In this document: positions 6,199-14,294 of the stretch, in pieces
Layout of the letters: every line of letters starts with the position of its first letter
Position numbering within the stretch: the first letter of the stretch is position 1
Origin: Clostridiales bacterium
Lineage (GTDB): Bacteria > Bacillota > Clostridia > Tissierellales > Dethiosulfatibacteraceae
DNA: 15,296 nucleotides
Assembly: GCA_003446975.1 (NCBI GenBank)
Contig: DMAP01000347.1
Coordinates: 1 to 15,296 of the forward strand
Direction of reading: 5' to 3'
Notes under the pieces: generated by a model
What the model was told of the DNA's origin: nothing
The model's database searches: none
What the model saw: only the letters and a program-made list of their open reading frames with translations
Made by a program: the position numbers and the translations under genes

Positions 6199-8964
6199 AT
6201 GGCAAAACAGAGCAAAGCGAAGATATTTGGCATCATTGTAGTATTGTTTTTGGTTTTTGGAATCAGTACTTTCAGCAGCTTGATATCTTTTCTAGGGGAC
6301 TATAGATGGTTTCAGGAGTTGGGTTACACAGGGACTTTTCTCACAAAACTTAGAACACAATTGATAATCGGATTACCTGTTTTTGTTGTGATTTACGTGC
6401 TGTCAAATTTCTATCTGACCACCCTCAAGAAGAAATACATAAAAGAGATGTCGCTGGTTATAGAGAAGCAGATTGAAAAGAAGATCAAGCTTGGAATACG
6501 AGGTGCTTCTGTGCTGCTGGCATTGTTCTTTTCGGTTTCAGTCACCAGCAATCTTTGGATAGAGACGCTTGCTTTCATCAATGGGCAACCCTTTAATGTG
6601 GGGGATCCGATTTTTGGCAATGACATTTCATTCTATGTTTTCAGATTACCTTTCATTACAGGCATACTCAGTCTCTTAATGTCTCTTCTGTTTTTCGTCA
6701 TCCTAATCAATGTGGTTTTCAATATGATTCTGATTACCTCCAAGACGACAACCAAAATGGGATCAGATGAGAAGATTATTGATTTCAGCGGTTACGGAAG
6801 AAAAGGCAAGAATGTGGTTGAGTTATTGGACAAGAAAATGGTGATGAACATACTCAATCAAATCGCCATATTTGGTGCGGCTTTTCTTCTTCTACTATCC
6901 ATACAGTTCTGGCTCAGAACGTTTGATGTTCTCTATTCAACCAGGGGTGAGGTGTTTGGAGCAGGCTACACCGATATACTCATAACACTCAATCTTTACA
7001 GGATTTTGGCCGTATTCTGCGTTGTAGGGGCGGTCACGTTCTTTATAGGTGCGAAGAAAAAAAATGTCGTCTTAGCAGCGGCAATACCCGTTTTACTGAT
7101 CATCATATCCATACTTGGTGGTGTTGCCAGCGCGGCAGTTCAAAGCTTTATCGTTTCGCCTGATGAAATCTCCAAGGAAAGACAATATCTCGAGCATAAC
7201 ATCGCCTATACAAGAATGGCCTATGGTCTTAATGACATTACGGAAATCAACTATGATGTGAATTACAATCTGACAGCTAGGGATATTCAGAACAACATGG
7301 ATATAATTGAGAATATAAGAATAAATGACTACACGCCTATCGGCCAGGTCTACAATCAGATTCAGGTCATCAGACCCTATTATGTCTTCAATGATATAGA
7401 TATTGACCGCTATATGATAGATGGAAAATACACACAGGTTTTTTTATCAGCTAGAGAGCTTGATCAGGCGCGGATAGATTCCCAGGCCCAAAATTGGATC
7501 AATCTCGTCCTTAAATACACCCATGGCTACGGATTAGCCATGTCCAATGTCAATACAGTCACACCTGAGGGACAACCTGTACTCAGGGTAAGGGATATAC
7601 CGCCAAGAACAGAGTCTGACTTGCTGATTACCAGGCCTGAGATTTATTTTGGCGAAAAAACCAACTCCTATATTATTGTCAATACAGATGAGGAGGAGTT
7701 TGATTATCCTTCAGGTTCCGACAATGCCATGACTTTTTATGAAGGGGAAGCCGGTATCAAAATGACGTTTTTAAATAGGTTGCTGTTCACTATCAGACAA
7801 GGAGATATCAGGATTCTCATATCAAACAACATCAATGAGGACAGTAAGATTGTACTTCACAGAAATATTGTTGAAAGAGTCAATAAGATAGCGCCTTTCC
7901 TAGCTTATGGCCATGATCCATATATGGTGGTCAACCAGGAGGACGGAAGGATTTATTGGATTCTGGAAGGTTTAACACACGATGACAAGTATCCTTATTC
8001 AACTCCCTATAGAGGCGCATTCAACTATATCAGAAATTCAGTCAAGGTTGTGATTGATGCCTATAACGGCACAACAGACTTTTACATTGTAGATGATAGC
8101 GATGCATTGATCAACACATACCGCCAGATATTTCCTGATCTCTTTAAGGACATCAGCGATATGCCGGAAGGACTTAGATGCCATCTAAGATATGCACAGG
8201 ATTATTTTGACATACAGGCTGAAATGTACAGGACTTATCATATGACCAATCCGGTTGTGTTTTTCGGGAAAGAGGATCTTTGGGAAATATCACGGGAGAA
8301 GTATATGGATCGTGTTCAAACCGTAGAATCTAACTATCTGATGTTTAAAGTACCGGGTGAGGAAAGTGTTGAGTTCCTGATTTCTGTTCCTTATTCGCCC
8401 GTAGGAAGAAACAACATGTCTTCCCTGCTGGTAGGCAGAAACGACGGTGATGATTACGGAGAGCTGATGATTTACAGATTCCCAAGAAATGAGAATATTC
8501 CAGGCCCAAATATGATAGAATCAAGAATCGACCAGGAATCAGAGATTTCACCACAGCTGACACTTTGGTCGCAGGAAGGCTCAAATGTCTTGAGAGGAAA
8601 TCTACTGGTTATACCGATAGAACAGTCACTGCTCTATGTGGAACCCATTTATCTGCAGTCTAGTGGTGAAAATGCTTTACCGGAAATGCAAAGAGTCATT
8701 GTCGCCTATGGAGATAGGATTGTTATGGAAAGGACTTTAGCAGGCGCTCTCAACAGAATATTTGGCGATGTCATTGAAGATCCTGATGGAGGCGAAAATG
8801 GTGGTGGCATTGATGACAAGACCATCGTTGAGTTAATTGGAGAAGCCAACAGTCTGTTTAGTGAATCACAGGAAGCGTTGAAAAATGGTGAGTGGACCAG
8901 ATATGGACAGTTAATCGAGCAGCTGAGGGTAGTGCTTGAGAGACTGGACGCCTTGCAGGAATAA
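6199..8964 (+). CDS. UPF0182 family multi-pass membrane protein
   Basis: This 921-residue protein matches UPF0182, a family conserved in Clostridia, Actinobacteria and Cyanobacteria whose function is not established. Seven hydrophobic segments occupy about residues 8-32, 54-73, 101-120, 152-178, 218-240, 258-284 and 289-313. A large hydrophilic domain of about 600 residues follows and is probably outside the membrane. Family-type motifs include DPIFGNDISFYVFRLPF between TM3 and TM4, SPDEISKERQYLEHNIAYTR just after TM7, and TVTPEGQPVLRVRDIPP with RPEIYFGE further on. Near the C-terminus a Gly/Asp-rich linker (DPDGGENGGGIDD) precedes a short charged helical tail ending in LERLDALQE. The gene has its own promoter and terminator, so it seems monocistronic. 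The family assignment is firm. I propose no activity. Confidence 0.93.
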   Translation: MAKQSKAKIFGIIVVLFLVFGISTFSSLISFLGDYRWFQELGYTGTFLTKLRTQLIIGLPVFVVIYVLSNFYLTTLKKKYIKEMSLVIEKQIEKKIKLGIRGASVLLALFFSVSVTSNLWIETLAFINGQPFNVGDPIFGNDISFYVFRLPFITGILSLLMSLLFFVILINVVFNMILITSKTTTKMGSDEKIIDFSGYGRKGKNVVELLDKKMVMNILNQIAIFGAAFLLLLSIQFWLRTFDVLYSTRGEVFGAGYTDILITLNLYRILAVFCVVGAVTFFIGAKKKNVVLAAAIPVLLIIISILGGVASAAVQSFIVSPDEISKERQYLEHNIAYTRMAYGLNDITEINYDVNYNLTARDIQNNMDIIENIRINDYTPIGQVYNQIQVIRPYYVFNDIDIDRYMIDGKYTQVFLSARELDQARIDSQAQNWINLVLKYTHGYGLAMSNVNTVTPEGQPVLRVRDIPPRTESDLLITRPEIYFGEKTNSYIIVNTDEEEFDYPSGSDNAMTFYEGEAGIKMTFLNRLLFTIRQGDIRILISNNINEDSKIVLHRNIVERVNKIAPFLAYGHDPYMVVNQEDGRIYWILEGLTHDDKYPYSTPYRGAFNYIRNSVKVVIDAYNGTTDFYIVDDSDALINTYRQIFPDLFKDISDMPEGLRCHLRYAQDYFDIQAEMYRTYHMTNPVVFFGKEDLWEISREKYMDRVQTVESNYLMFKVPGEESVEFLISVPYSPVGRNNMSSLLVGRNDGDDYGELMIYRFPRNENIPGPNMIESRIDQESEISPQLTLWSQEGSNVLRGNLLVIPIEQSLLYVEPIYLQSSGENALPEMQRVIVAYGDRIVMERTLAGALNRIFGDVIEDPDGGENGGGIDDKTIVELIGEANSLFSESQEALKNGEWTRYGQLIEQLRVVLERLDALQE

Positions 8965-8982
8965 ATATCGTCTAATAAATAG

Positions 8983-9019
8983 AGATACAATTCTAAAAAA
9001 GAATTGTATCTTTTTCTTT
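8983..9019. terminator. Strong intrinsic terminator between convergent genes
   Basis: A 12-bp stem, AGATACAATTCT (8983-8994) with AGAATTGTATCT (9000-9011), closes a loop of five A's and is followed by TTTTCTTTT, a classic rho-independent terminator for the plus-strand gene. On the minus strand the same hairpin lies 37 nt beyond the lplA stop, followed by a less regular T-containing tract. It probably serves both convergent genes, more efficiently in the plus direction. Confidence 0.88.
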
Positions 9020-9047
9020 TAAAAAATTTAATCATTTCAAAACCAAC

Positions 9048-10034
9048 TCACTGACTGATCAGTAAATCTATAAATTCATCGTTTGATACTTTATTGAAAT
9101 AGTGTCCAATATCAATTGGGGATAGTCTCGCTTCCAGGTCTAGTTTATTTAACCTAGCACCCACCAACATGGTTTCAAGCTTTTCAAGGTCTTCAGAAGT
9201 GAAGAAATCACCAAAAATCTTTAGTTCACGTATGTATCCTTTTTCAATATTCAACTTGACATTGATGATGCCACATTCAAACTTGGCAGTTTTTTCAGAC
9301 TCATATTTGGGAGAGTTTCCCCAATTCCAATCCCAAGTACTGAAGTGACTTAGGGCTCTTTTTTCTATTCTTTCACTAATGTCATCAGACAACACCAACT
9401 CCTCTACATGACCAGTTTGCTTCAAGTAATCCAAAAGATGGTTTCTAAAAGCATATATATCCATAGGTGTCTCCATATAATCAATGAGATTGGCAACCCT
9501 GCTGCGTACAGATTTGATTCCTTTGGATTGTATTTTCAGATCTTTGACTTTCAATGCTCTGATCAGGTAATTCATATCGGCGTTATACAGGAGCGTTCCA
9601 TGGTGAAGCAATCGTCCATTTTTATAGCATTGCGCATTTCCTGATATTTTTTTGTCATCAACAACAATGTCGTTTCTTCCTGACAACATGGCATTGATTC
9701 CAAGACTGTTTAAGGCACCGATGACAGGTTTTGTAAATTTCACAAAATTGTTAACATCATTGCTAAATGCTTTTTGAACAAATGAAAAATTGAGATTGCC
9801 ACTGTCATGATAGACTGCACCGCCGCCAGATAGTCTTCTTGCTACAAGAATGTTTTCACTATCAACGAACTCCTTGTTCACTTCCTCAATGGTGTTTTGA
9901 AATTTTCCCACAATAATCGAGGGCATGTGGATGTAGAAAAAAACGTAGTCATCCTCTGGAGCTTCTGTCAAGAGATACTCCTCCAATGCAAAGTTATAAA
10001 ACGGAACTTTATAGTCAATATTAATATATTTCAT
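9048..10034 (-). CDS. lplA: Lipoate-protein ligase A
   Basis: This enzyme activates free lipoate with ATP and attaches it to lysines of target proteins such as the glycine cleavage H protein or 2-oxoacid dehydrogenase E2 subunits. The biotin/lipoate ligase catalytic domain shows ARRLSGGGAVYHDSGNLNFS (residues about 65-84), which binds lipoyl-AMP, and DDKKISGNAQ with the expected catalytic lysine at about K129. A smaller C-terminal accessory domain (about 240-328) is present, giving an LplJ-like length. The chosen start is the ATG complementary to 10032-10034. It gives 328 residues and lies 8 nt from a GGAGG site (complement of 10043-10047). The upstream ATG at 10049 overlaps that site and would add only MEDNH. 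A lipoyl/octanoyl-transferring variant of the same fold cannot be excluded. No lipoate-dependent substrate is encoded nearby. Confidence 0.93.
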   Translation of the reverse strand: MKYINIDYKVPFYNFALEEYLLTEAPEDDYVFFYIHMPSIIVGKFQNTIEEVNKEFVDSENILVARRLSGGGAVYHDSGNLNFSFVQKAFSNDVNNFVKFTKPVIGALNSLGINAMLSGRNDIVVDDKKISGNAQCYKNGRLLHHGTLLYNADMNYLIRALKVKDLKIQSKGIKSVRSRVANLIDYMETPMDIYAFRNHLLDYLKQTGHVEELVLSDDISERIEKRALSHFSTWDWNWGNSPKYESEKTAKFECGIINVKLNIEKGYIRELKIFGDFFTSEDLEKLETMLVGARLNKLDLEARLSPIDIGHYFNKVSNDEFIDLLISQ

Positions 10035-10054
10035 ATGATTATCCTCCATAATTC

Positions 10055-10083
10055 ATTATATTGTGCTAAAAAAACTTTTTCAA
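10055..10083 (-). promoter_or_regulatory. Promoter of lplA (minus strand)
   Basis: Read on the minus strand, TTGAAA (10083-10078) and TATAAT (10060-10055) are separated by exactly 17 nt. Transcription would start near 10048, leaving a very short leader before the GGAGG ribosome binding site and the ATG at 10034. The -35 box lies 27 nt from that of the divergent serS promoter. Confidence 0.72.
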
Positions 10084-10110
10084 TCAATACTTTAATAAAG
10101 ACTGAACATC

Positions 10111-10139
10111 TTGACAAAACCAGCCGATTATATTAGTAT
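10111..10139 (+). promoter_or_regulatory. Promoter of the serS T-box leader
   Basis: A consensus TTGACA (10111-10116) is followed after 17 nt by TAGTAT (10134-10139), a moderate -10 match. The predicted start is about 10146, which places the beginning of the RNA just upstream of T-box Stem I. Confidence 0.72.
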
Positions 10140-10145
10140 AAATTA

Positions 10146-10386
10146 AATTAAACATCGAAACTGTGATGGAAAGCAGTAAGCAGCGTTGTTTTTATAGAGA
10201 GCTTTTGGCAGGTGAAAAAAAGCAAAATGAGCTGTTGAATCCGTTCCGGAGTATGCAAGAGTAGCAACTTGTACGTTATGGGCGTTAACCATTTGAGAGA
10301 TTACATTCAATTGTAATAATTAGGGTGGTATCGCGGAAGTTATCAGTACTCTCGTCCCTTTGTTGGGGATGAGAGTTTTTATTTTT
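10146..10386 (+). ncRNA. Serine-specific T-box riboswitch with terminator, upstream of serS
   Basis: This leader senses uncharged tRNA-Ser and lets transcription continue when serine charging is low. Stem I can be traced. A lower helix pairs GGAA (10168-10171) with TTCC (10244-10247). An upper helix pairs GCAGC (10180-10184) with GCTGT (10231-10235). The internal loop between them has the AGTA motif at 10175-10178 on its 5' side and GAA-TCC on its 3' side. The specifier codon is therefore UCC (10240-10242), a serine codon. The apical AGAGAGC element is at 10196-10202. The conserved T-box sequence AGGGTGGTATCGCGG (10322-10336) carries the UGGU bulge that contacts the tRNA NCCA end. The competing terminator follows at 10348-10386. 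The helices were read by eye. The identity of the class is very secure because specifier and downstream gene agree. Confidence 0.93.
10348..10386 (+). terminator. T-box regulatory terminator
   Basis: ACTCTCGTCCC (10348-10358) pairs with GGGATGAGAGT (10366-10376), including one G-U pair, around a 7-nt loop, followed by a TTTTTATTTTT tract. The left arm's CCCT can alternatively pair with the AGGG of the T-box sequence to form the antiterminator, so this is the switching element of the leader. Confidence 0.9.
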
Positions 10387-10404
10387 AATAAACAGGAGGT
10401 TAAC

Positions 10405-11676
10405 ATGTTAGATATTAGAAGGATCAGAAAAAACCCGGAAGAAATGAATGAGCTGCTTAAGAGAAGGAACCCCGAACTATCCATAGACCATGTGCTTTTA
10501 CTCGATGAAAAGAGAAGAGAGCTCCTGCAGAAGGTAGAGGAGATGAAGGCGGAACAAAATAGAGTATCGAAAGAGATTCCTTTGCTAAAAAAAGCAGGCA
10601 AGGATGTATCAGACACTCTTGAGGAGATGAAAGAACTATCCGTCAAGATCAAGGATCTCGATGTGTTGGTCAAGGAAGTCGAGGAGGATATTAAGAATGA
10701 ACTTTTAGGCATCCCAAATGCGCCCAATCCACAGGTGAAAACAGGATTTTCAGAAGAGGACAACACTGAGCTCCGAAAATGGGGCGAACCAAGGCAGTTT
10801 GATTTTGAAATAAAGGCCCACTGGGATATCGGCACGGCTTTGGATATTCTGGATTTTGAAAGGGCGGTAAAAATAACAGGAACAAGATTCTCCATGTTTA
10901 AGGGAAAAGGAGCCAAGCTTGAAAGAGCCTTGATGACTTTTATGCTTGATGTTCATACTGAGGAGCACGGATTCACAGAAATCATGCCGCCATTTATGGT
11001 CAATAGAGACAGCATGATCGGGACCGGACAGCTCCCTAAATTCGAAGAGGATATGTTCAAGGTGCCACAAAAGGATTTTTTTCTAATTCCAACAGCGGAA
11101 GTACCAGTTACCAATATCTATAGAGATGAGATTCTAGAGGAAAAGGATCTGCCCTATTACATGACCGCTTACACACCATGCTTCAGGGCTGAAGCCGGAT
11201 CAGCAGGAAGAGATACAAGAGGCTTGATTCGCAACCATCAATTTGATAAAGTAGAGATGGTAATGTTGTCAAGGCCTGAGGATTCATATGAGGAATTGGA
11301 AAAGCTAACTGGTTTTGCAGAGAGAATTCTTCAGAAACTTGAATTGCCGTACAGGGTGATAGAGCTTTGCACAGGCGATATAGGGGCTGCCTCTGCCAAG
11401 ACCTATGATCTTGAGGTTTGGATGCCAAGCTATGGCAGATATGTTGAAATCTCATCATGCTCGAACTTCGAGGATTACCAGGCAAGAAGAGCCAACCTGA
11501 GATACAGACCTGAGGGTGGAAAACCTGAATATCTTCACACTTTGAACGGGTCAGGTCTTGCTATCGGAAGAACCTTTGCGGCTATACTGGAAAACTTCCA
11601 GAATGAAGATGGAACAGTAACATTACCGAATGTGTTAAGGCCATATTTTGGAGGATTGGAGAAAATTGAATTCTAA
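10405..11676 (+). CDS. serS: Seryl-tRNA synthetase
   Basis: This class II aminoacyl-tRNA synthetase charges tRNA-Ser (and tRNA-Sec where present) with serine. The 423-residue product starts MLDIRRIRKNPEEMNELLKR, the standard bacterial SerRS opening. A long antiparallel coiled coil (about residues 27-105) follows and contacts the extra arm of tRNA-Ser. Motif 2 reads TPCFRAEAGSAGRDTRGLIR with F260-R261-A-E263. Motif 3 is GSGLAIGRTFAAILE with R389. The start ATG at 10405 has AGGAGGT at 10394-10400, 4 nt upstream. An in-frame ATG at 10360 falls inside the T-box terminator and is rejected. The gene is controlled by the upstream UCC-specific T-box. Its 3' end overlaps the next reading frame by 11 nt, indicating a shared transcript. 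Confidence 0.98.
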   Translation: MLDIRRIRKNPEEMNELLKRRNPELSIDHVLLLDEKRRELLQKVEEMKAEQNRVSKEIPLLKKAGKDVSDTLEEMKELSVKIKDLDVLVKEVEEDIKNELLGIPNAPNPQVKTGFSEEDNTELRKWGEPRQFDFEIKAHWDIGTALDILDFERAVKITGTRFSMFKGKGAKLERALMTFMLDVHTEEHGFTEIMPPFMVNRDSMIGTGQLPKFEEDMFKVPQKDFFLIPTAEVPVTNIYRDEILEEKDLPYYMTAYTPCFRAEAGSAGRDTRGLIRNHQFDKVEMVMLSRPEDSYEELEKLTGFAERILQKLELPYRVIELCTGDIGAASAKTYDLEVWMPSYGRYVEISSCSNFEDYQARRANLRYRPEGGKPEYLHTLNGSGLAIGRTFAAILENFQNEDGTVTLPNVLRPYFGGLEKIEF

Positions 11677-12847
11677 AAAATATTTAAGTAAATTTACGTT
11701 TGTATTGCTAATAGCCATTCTTGCGTCATCATTCAATGGTTTCGCCACATTGGATGTGAGCAGTGACATAAGGGCCGCTGTGGTAGGTGATTCTGCAACA
11801 GGCGAGGTGTTTTATCAGTACAATGGAGATGAGACCGTTGAGATTGCCAGTGTCACGAAAATCATGACCTATCTTCTCGCTAGAGAAGCGATAGCCGAAG
11901 GAAGAGCATCATTGGATGATTTGGTGATTGTCTCAAGAAATGCGGCTACAACTGAGGGCAGTGCGTTGGGACTCAGGGAGGGTGATGAGTATGTCTTGGA
12001 GACCCTGATGAATGCGATCATGATTGCATCCGGTAATGATGCGGCGGTTGCAATAGCTGAGCATATTGCCGGAACAGAGGAAGCGTTTATTCAAGCAATG
12101 CACGACAAGGCAACTCAATTAGGCATCACTACTGCCCATTTCATCAATCCGAGCGGCATGCCTTTGGATGACGAGGAAACAGATCAAAACTTCATGTCAG
12201 CAAATGATCTGTTCAAATTGTCAGCTTATCTGTTGAATAAGTATCCAGATGTAACAGAAATCACGGTTCAAAAGGAATTCGCAATGCCGGAAAGAAATTT
12301 CCTAAGAAGCGCCACAAATCCCCTGTTAAACGAAATGGAGGGTGTGGACGGATTGAAAACCGGCTACACCGATAAGGCCGGGTTATGTCTTGTATCGACG
12401 ATACCTTTCAAGGATCTGGAAGACAGCAATAAAGATAGAAGAGTTATCGCTGTTCTGATGGGTGCGCAAAGCCATGATGACAGGATTTCAAAATCCCAAG
12501 AACTTTTGGAGTACGGATACTACAATTATTTTATCGAGAAAATCGTCAAAGCTGAAGAGTTGGTTGACGAGATACTGATATCAAATGCGATTGAAGTCAA
12601 TGTTCCGGTTATAGCAGGTGAGGACTATTATAAACTGGTTAAAAATGGAACCACCTTAAGAACGGTTATTGAATACCAGGAAAAAATCAGAGCCCCTTTG
12701 GAAAAGGGAGCTGTAGTCGGCAAGATGAATGTTTATCTTAATAATGAGATAATTAAGGAAATTCCGGTTCTTGTAAGTGAAAAAGTTGAAAAAGCTGGGT
12801 TCTTCACAATTTTATTCAGATATTTGGCAAATCTGCTGGGTATCTGA
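11666..12847 (+). CDS. D-alanyl-D-alanine carboxypeptidase (DacF/PBP5 type)
   Basis: This is a low-molecular-weight penicillin-binding protein that removes the terminal D-alanine from peptidoglycan stem peptides, limiting cross-linking. The serine active-site motifs are in order and intact: SxxK as S62-V-T-K65, SGN at S122-G-N124, and KTG at K231 in GLKTGYT. An N-terminal signal peptide (KKYLSKFTFVLLIAILASSF) implies export. The PBP5-type C-terminal beta domain follows. The last residues, KAGFFTILFRYLANLLG, form a hydrophobic/amphipathic membrane anchor. I chose the TTG start at 11666 because GGAGG lies at 11650-11654 inside serS, with a nearer GGAG at 11658-11661. The TTG at 11648 sits upstream of those sites. 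The product is 393 residues. DacA, DacB and DacF subtypes cannot be separated by eye. Confidence 0.93.
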   Translation: MNSKKYLSKFTFVLLIAILASSFNGFATLDVSSDIRAAVVGDSATGEVFYQYNGDETVEIASVTKIMTYLLAREAIAEGRASLDDLVIVSRNAATTEGSALGLREGDEYVLETLMNAIMIASGNDAAVAIAEHIAGTEEAFIQAMHDKATQLGITTAHFINPSGMPLDDEETDQNFMSANDLFKLSAYLLNKYPDVTEITVQKEFAMPERNFLRSATNPLLNEMEGVDGLKTGYTDKAGLCLVSTIPFKDLEDSNKDRRVIAVLMGAQSHDDRISKSQELLEYGYYNYFIEKIVKAEELVDEILISNAIEVNVPVIAGEDYYKLVKNGTTLRTVIEYQEKIRAPLEKGAVVGKMNVYLNNEIIKEIPVLVSEKVEKAGFFTILFRYLANLLGI

Positions 12848-12874
12848 TTACTTTGCATTAGAAAGGATCATAAT

Positions 12875-14098
12875 ATGTATCAGTTGATAGCATTGGTTTT
12901 GACGTTTATGCTCATTCCAATCCTGATTAAGTTCAAGGTTAAATTGGGATATGCCATACTAACGACAGCTATGGTGTTAGGTATGGTGTCAGGCATTGGT
13001 ATAAGTTCCTTTTTTAACGCTGTATCAGGTGTTTTCACCAGTTCATCTTCACAAAATACTATACTTGTCGTTACTATGGTCAGTATTTTAGGAGGTGTCA
13101 TGAAGCACTATGGTATTTTGGATGTCATAGTGGATACCATGCAAAAGGTCATTGGCAGCAAAAGAAATATTATCACAATCATTCCTGCAATGGTAGGGTT
13201 TCTGACAATACCCGGTGGTGCTATCTTATCAGCACCTTTTGTCAATCGAATAGGTGAAGAAATCGAACTGTCACCACCCAGAAGGGCTGCAATAAATCTG
13301 GTATTTAGACATTTAGCTATGTTTTTGCTGCCTTTTTCCACATCAATCATCATTGTACCGACCATACTTCCGGATTTCAGCATACCTTTTCTGATTCTCC
13401 TGAACTCTGTTTTTGTAGCAGGAATTGTGATTACCGGTTATATTATGTTTTTGAGGGATATAAGGCTAGAGCAGGTCGAAGCAAAAGAAAGAAATCTTAG
13501 GAATATTTTAAAGTTAGCCTTATATATTTCGCCTATCTATGTTTGTGTCATCATTACCGGTATTACTGGCATACCATTCTATCTCACCATGTTTTCAAGC
13601 CTATTGATTGTTTACATTTTGGGGAACAAGAAGGATTTTTTAACAACCATGGTGAAGTCGATCAATTACAAGATAGTCATAACAGTCACATCTGTTTTGA
13701 TTATGCAAAGTACTATCATGAAAATGACTGACATGCTTGAAATATTCAACAATATTTTCCAAGCAAGCGACAACTTCTTTACCATCGCCCTTGTTCTTCT
13801 GATCACATCCACGTTTTTTGGATTTATGACAGGCTATAAGGTGGCGGCATTAGCCATAACGCTTCCTTTAATTGCCCAGTTGAACGTATCCTATGAGATG
13901 ATTCATGTGTATGTATACATTGCGACAGGTTGTGCGTTTATTGGTTATTTTTTCTCCCCACTTCATTTATGTCAGGCATTCACGGTTCAAATAATGAATG
14001 TATCAACCCTTGATCTTTATAAGGAATACAGGTTGTATGCTCCCATATTGATTTTGATATTGGTCATATCGGCATTTGTTTTTAGCTTGGTCTTATAG
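12875..14098 (+). CDS. DUF401 family integral membrane protein, putative transporter
   Basis: This 407-residue, strongly hydrophobic protein has about ten membrane segments. It matches the DUF401 (TIGR00529-like) family, which resembles ion-transporter-superfamily permeases, but the substrate is unknown. Two loop motifs stand out. FLTIPGGAILSAPFVNRIGE (about residues 109-128) lies in the N-terminal half and GYFFSPLHLCQAFT (about 357-370) in the C-terminal half. Paired re-entrant-loop motifs of this sort are usual in inverted-repeat transporters, which is an inference here. AAAGGA at 12862-12867 is 7 nt from the ATG. The gene starts 27 nt after the carboxypeptidase with no terminator between, so it appears to be the third gene of the serS operon. 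A link to serine or cell-wall metabolites is suggested only by that context. Confidence 0.83.
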   Translation: MYQLIALVLTFMLIPILIKFKVKLGYAILTTAMVLGMVSGIGISSFFNAVSGVFTSSSSQNTILVVTMVSILGGVMKHYGILDVIVDTMQKVIGSKRNIITIIPAMVGFLTIPGGAILSAPFVNRIGEEIELSPPRRAAINLVFRHLAMFLLPFSTSIIIVPTILPDFSIPFLILLNSVFVAGIVITGYIMFLRDIRLEQVEAKERNLRNILKLALYISPIYVCVIITGITGIPFYLTMFSSLLIVYILGNKKDFLTTMVKSINYKIVITVTSVLIMQSTIMKMTDMLEIFNNIFQASDNFFTIALVLLITSTFFGFMTGYKVAALAITLPLIAQLNVSYEMIHVYVYIATGCAFIGYFFSPLHLCQAFTVQIMNVSTLDLYKEYRLYAPILILILVISAFVFSLVL

Positions 14099-14101
14099 TG
14101 T

Positions 14102-14130
14102 TTGACAAATCAAGTTCAATCATGTAAAAT
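14102..14130 (+). promoter_or_regulatory. Promoter of the tRNA-Arg gene
   Basis: TTGACA (14102-14107) and TAAAAT (14125-14130) are separated by 17 nt, and a TG two bases before the -10 box adds an extended -10 element. The predicted start, about 14137, is 9 nt before the mature tRNA 5' end. The promoter begins 4 nt after the DUF401 stop codon. Confidence 0.82.
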
Positions 14131-14145
14131 TTCTAGAGTAACCGT

Positions 14146-14222
14146 GCACCTGTAGCTCAGATGGATAGAGCGGTGCCCTCCTAAGGCATGTGCCGGAGGT
14201 TCGACTCCTCTCAGGTGCACCA
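14146..14222 (+). tRNA. tRNA-Arg, anticodon CCU
   Basis: A complete 77-nt cloverleaf can be drawn. The acceptor arm pairs GCACCTG (14146-14152) with CAGGTGC (14212-14218). The D-stem is GCTC/GAGC. The anticodon stem GTGCC/GGCAT encloses CTCCTAA with anticodon CCT at 14180-14182. A 5-nt variable loop follows. The T-stem GGAGG/CCTCT carries TTCGACT. The discriminator is A and the 3' CCA (14220-14222) is encoded. It reads AGG codons. It has its own promoter and terminator. Confidence 0.97.
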
Positions 14223-14253
14223 TTTTCATATCATAAGTCCTCAAGCAATCCTT

Positions 14254-14270
14254 TGATGCCGATTGCATCA
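14254..14270 (+). other. Small hairpin downstream of the tRNA
   Basis: TGATGC (14254-14259) and GCATCA (14265-14270) form a perfect 6-bp stem around CGATT. It lies between the tRNA 3' end and the main terminator and lacks a proper T tract, so it may be a processing or stability structure in the tRNA precursor rather than a terminator. Confidence 0.4.
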
Positions 14271-14294
14271 TGTTTGTCGTCAGACGAGTCTAAT

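Noticed and set aside
9897..10136. Plus-strand frame of 79 codons across the lplA start region
   Set aside because: It overlaps lplA antisense and then both divergent promoters, with no ribosome binding site and no recognisable domain.
10360..10404. Upstream ATG extending serS by 15 codons
   Set aside because: It lies within the T-box terminator hairpin, has no ribosome binding site, and adds residues not typical of SerRS. ATG 10405 with AGGAGGT is far better.
14146..14222. tRNA-Arg as an integration site for a mobile element
   Set aside because: No integrase, transposase or second copy of the tRNA 3' end is visible in the sequence that follows. The next gene has its own promoter-like region and similar base composition.
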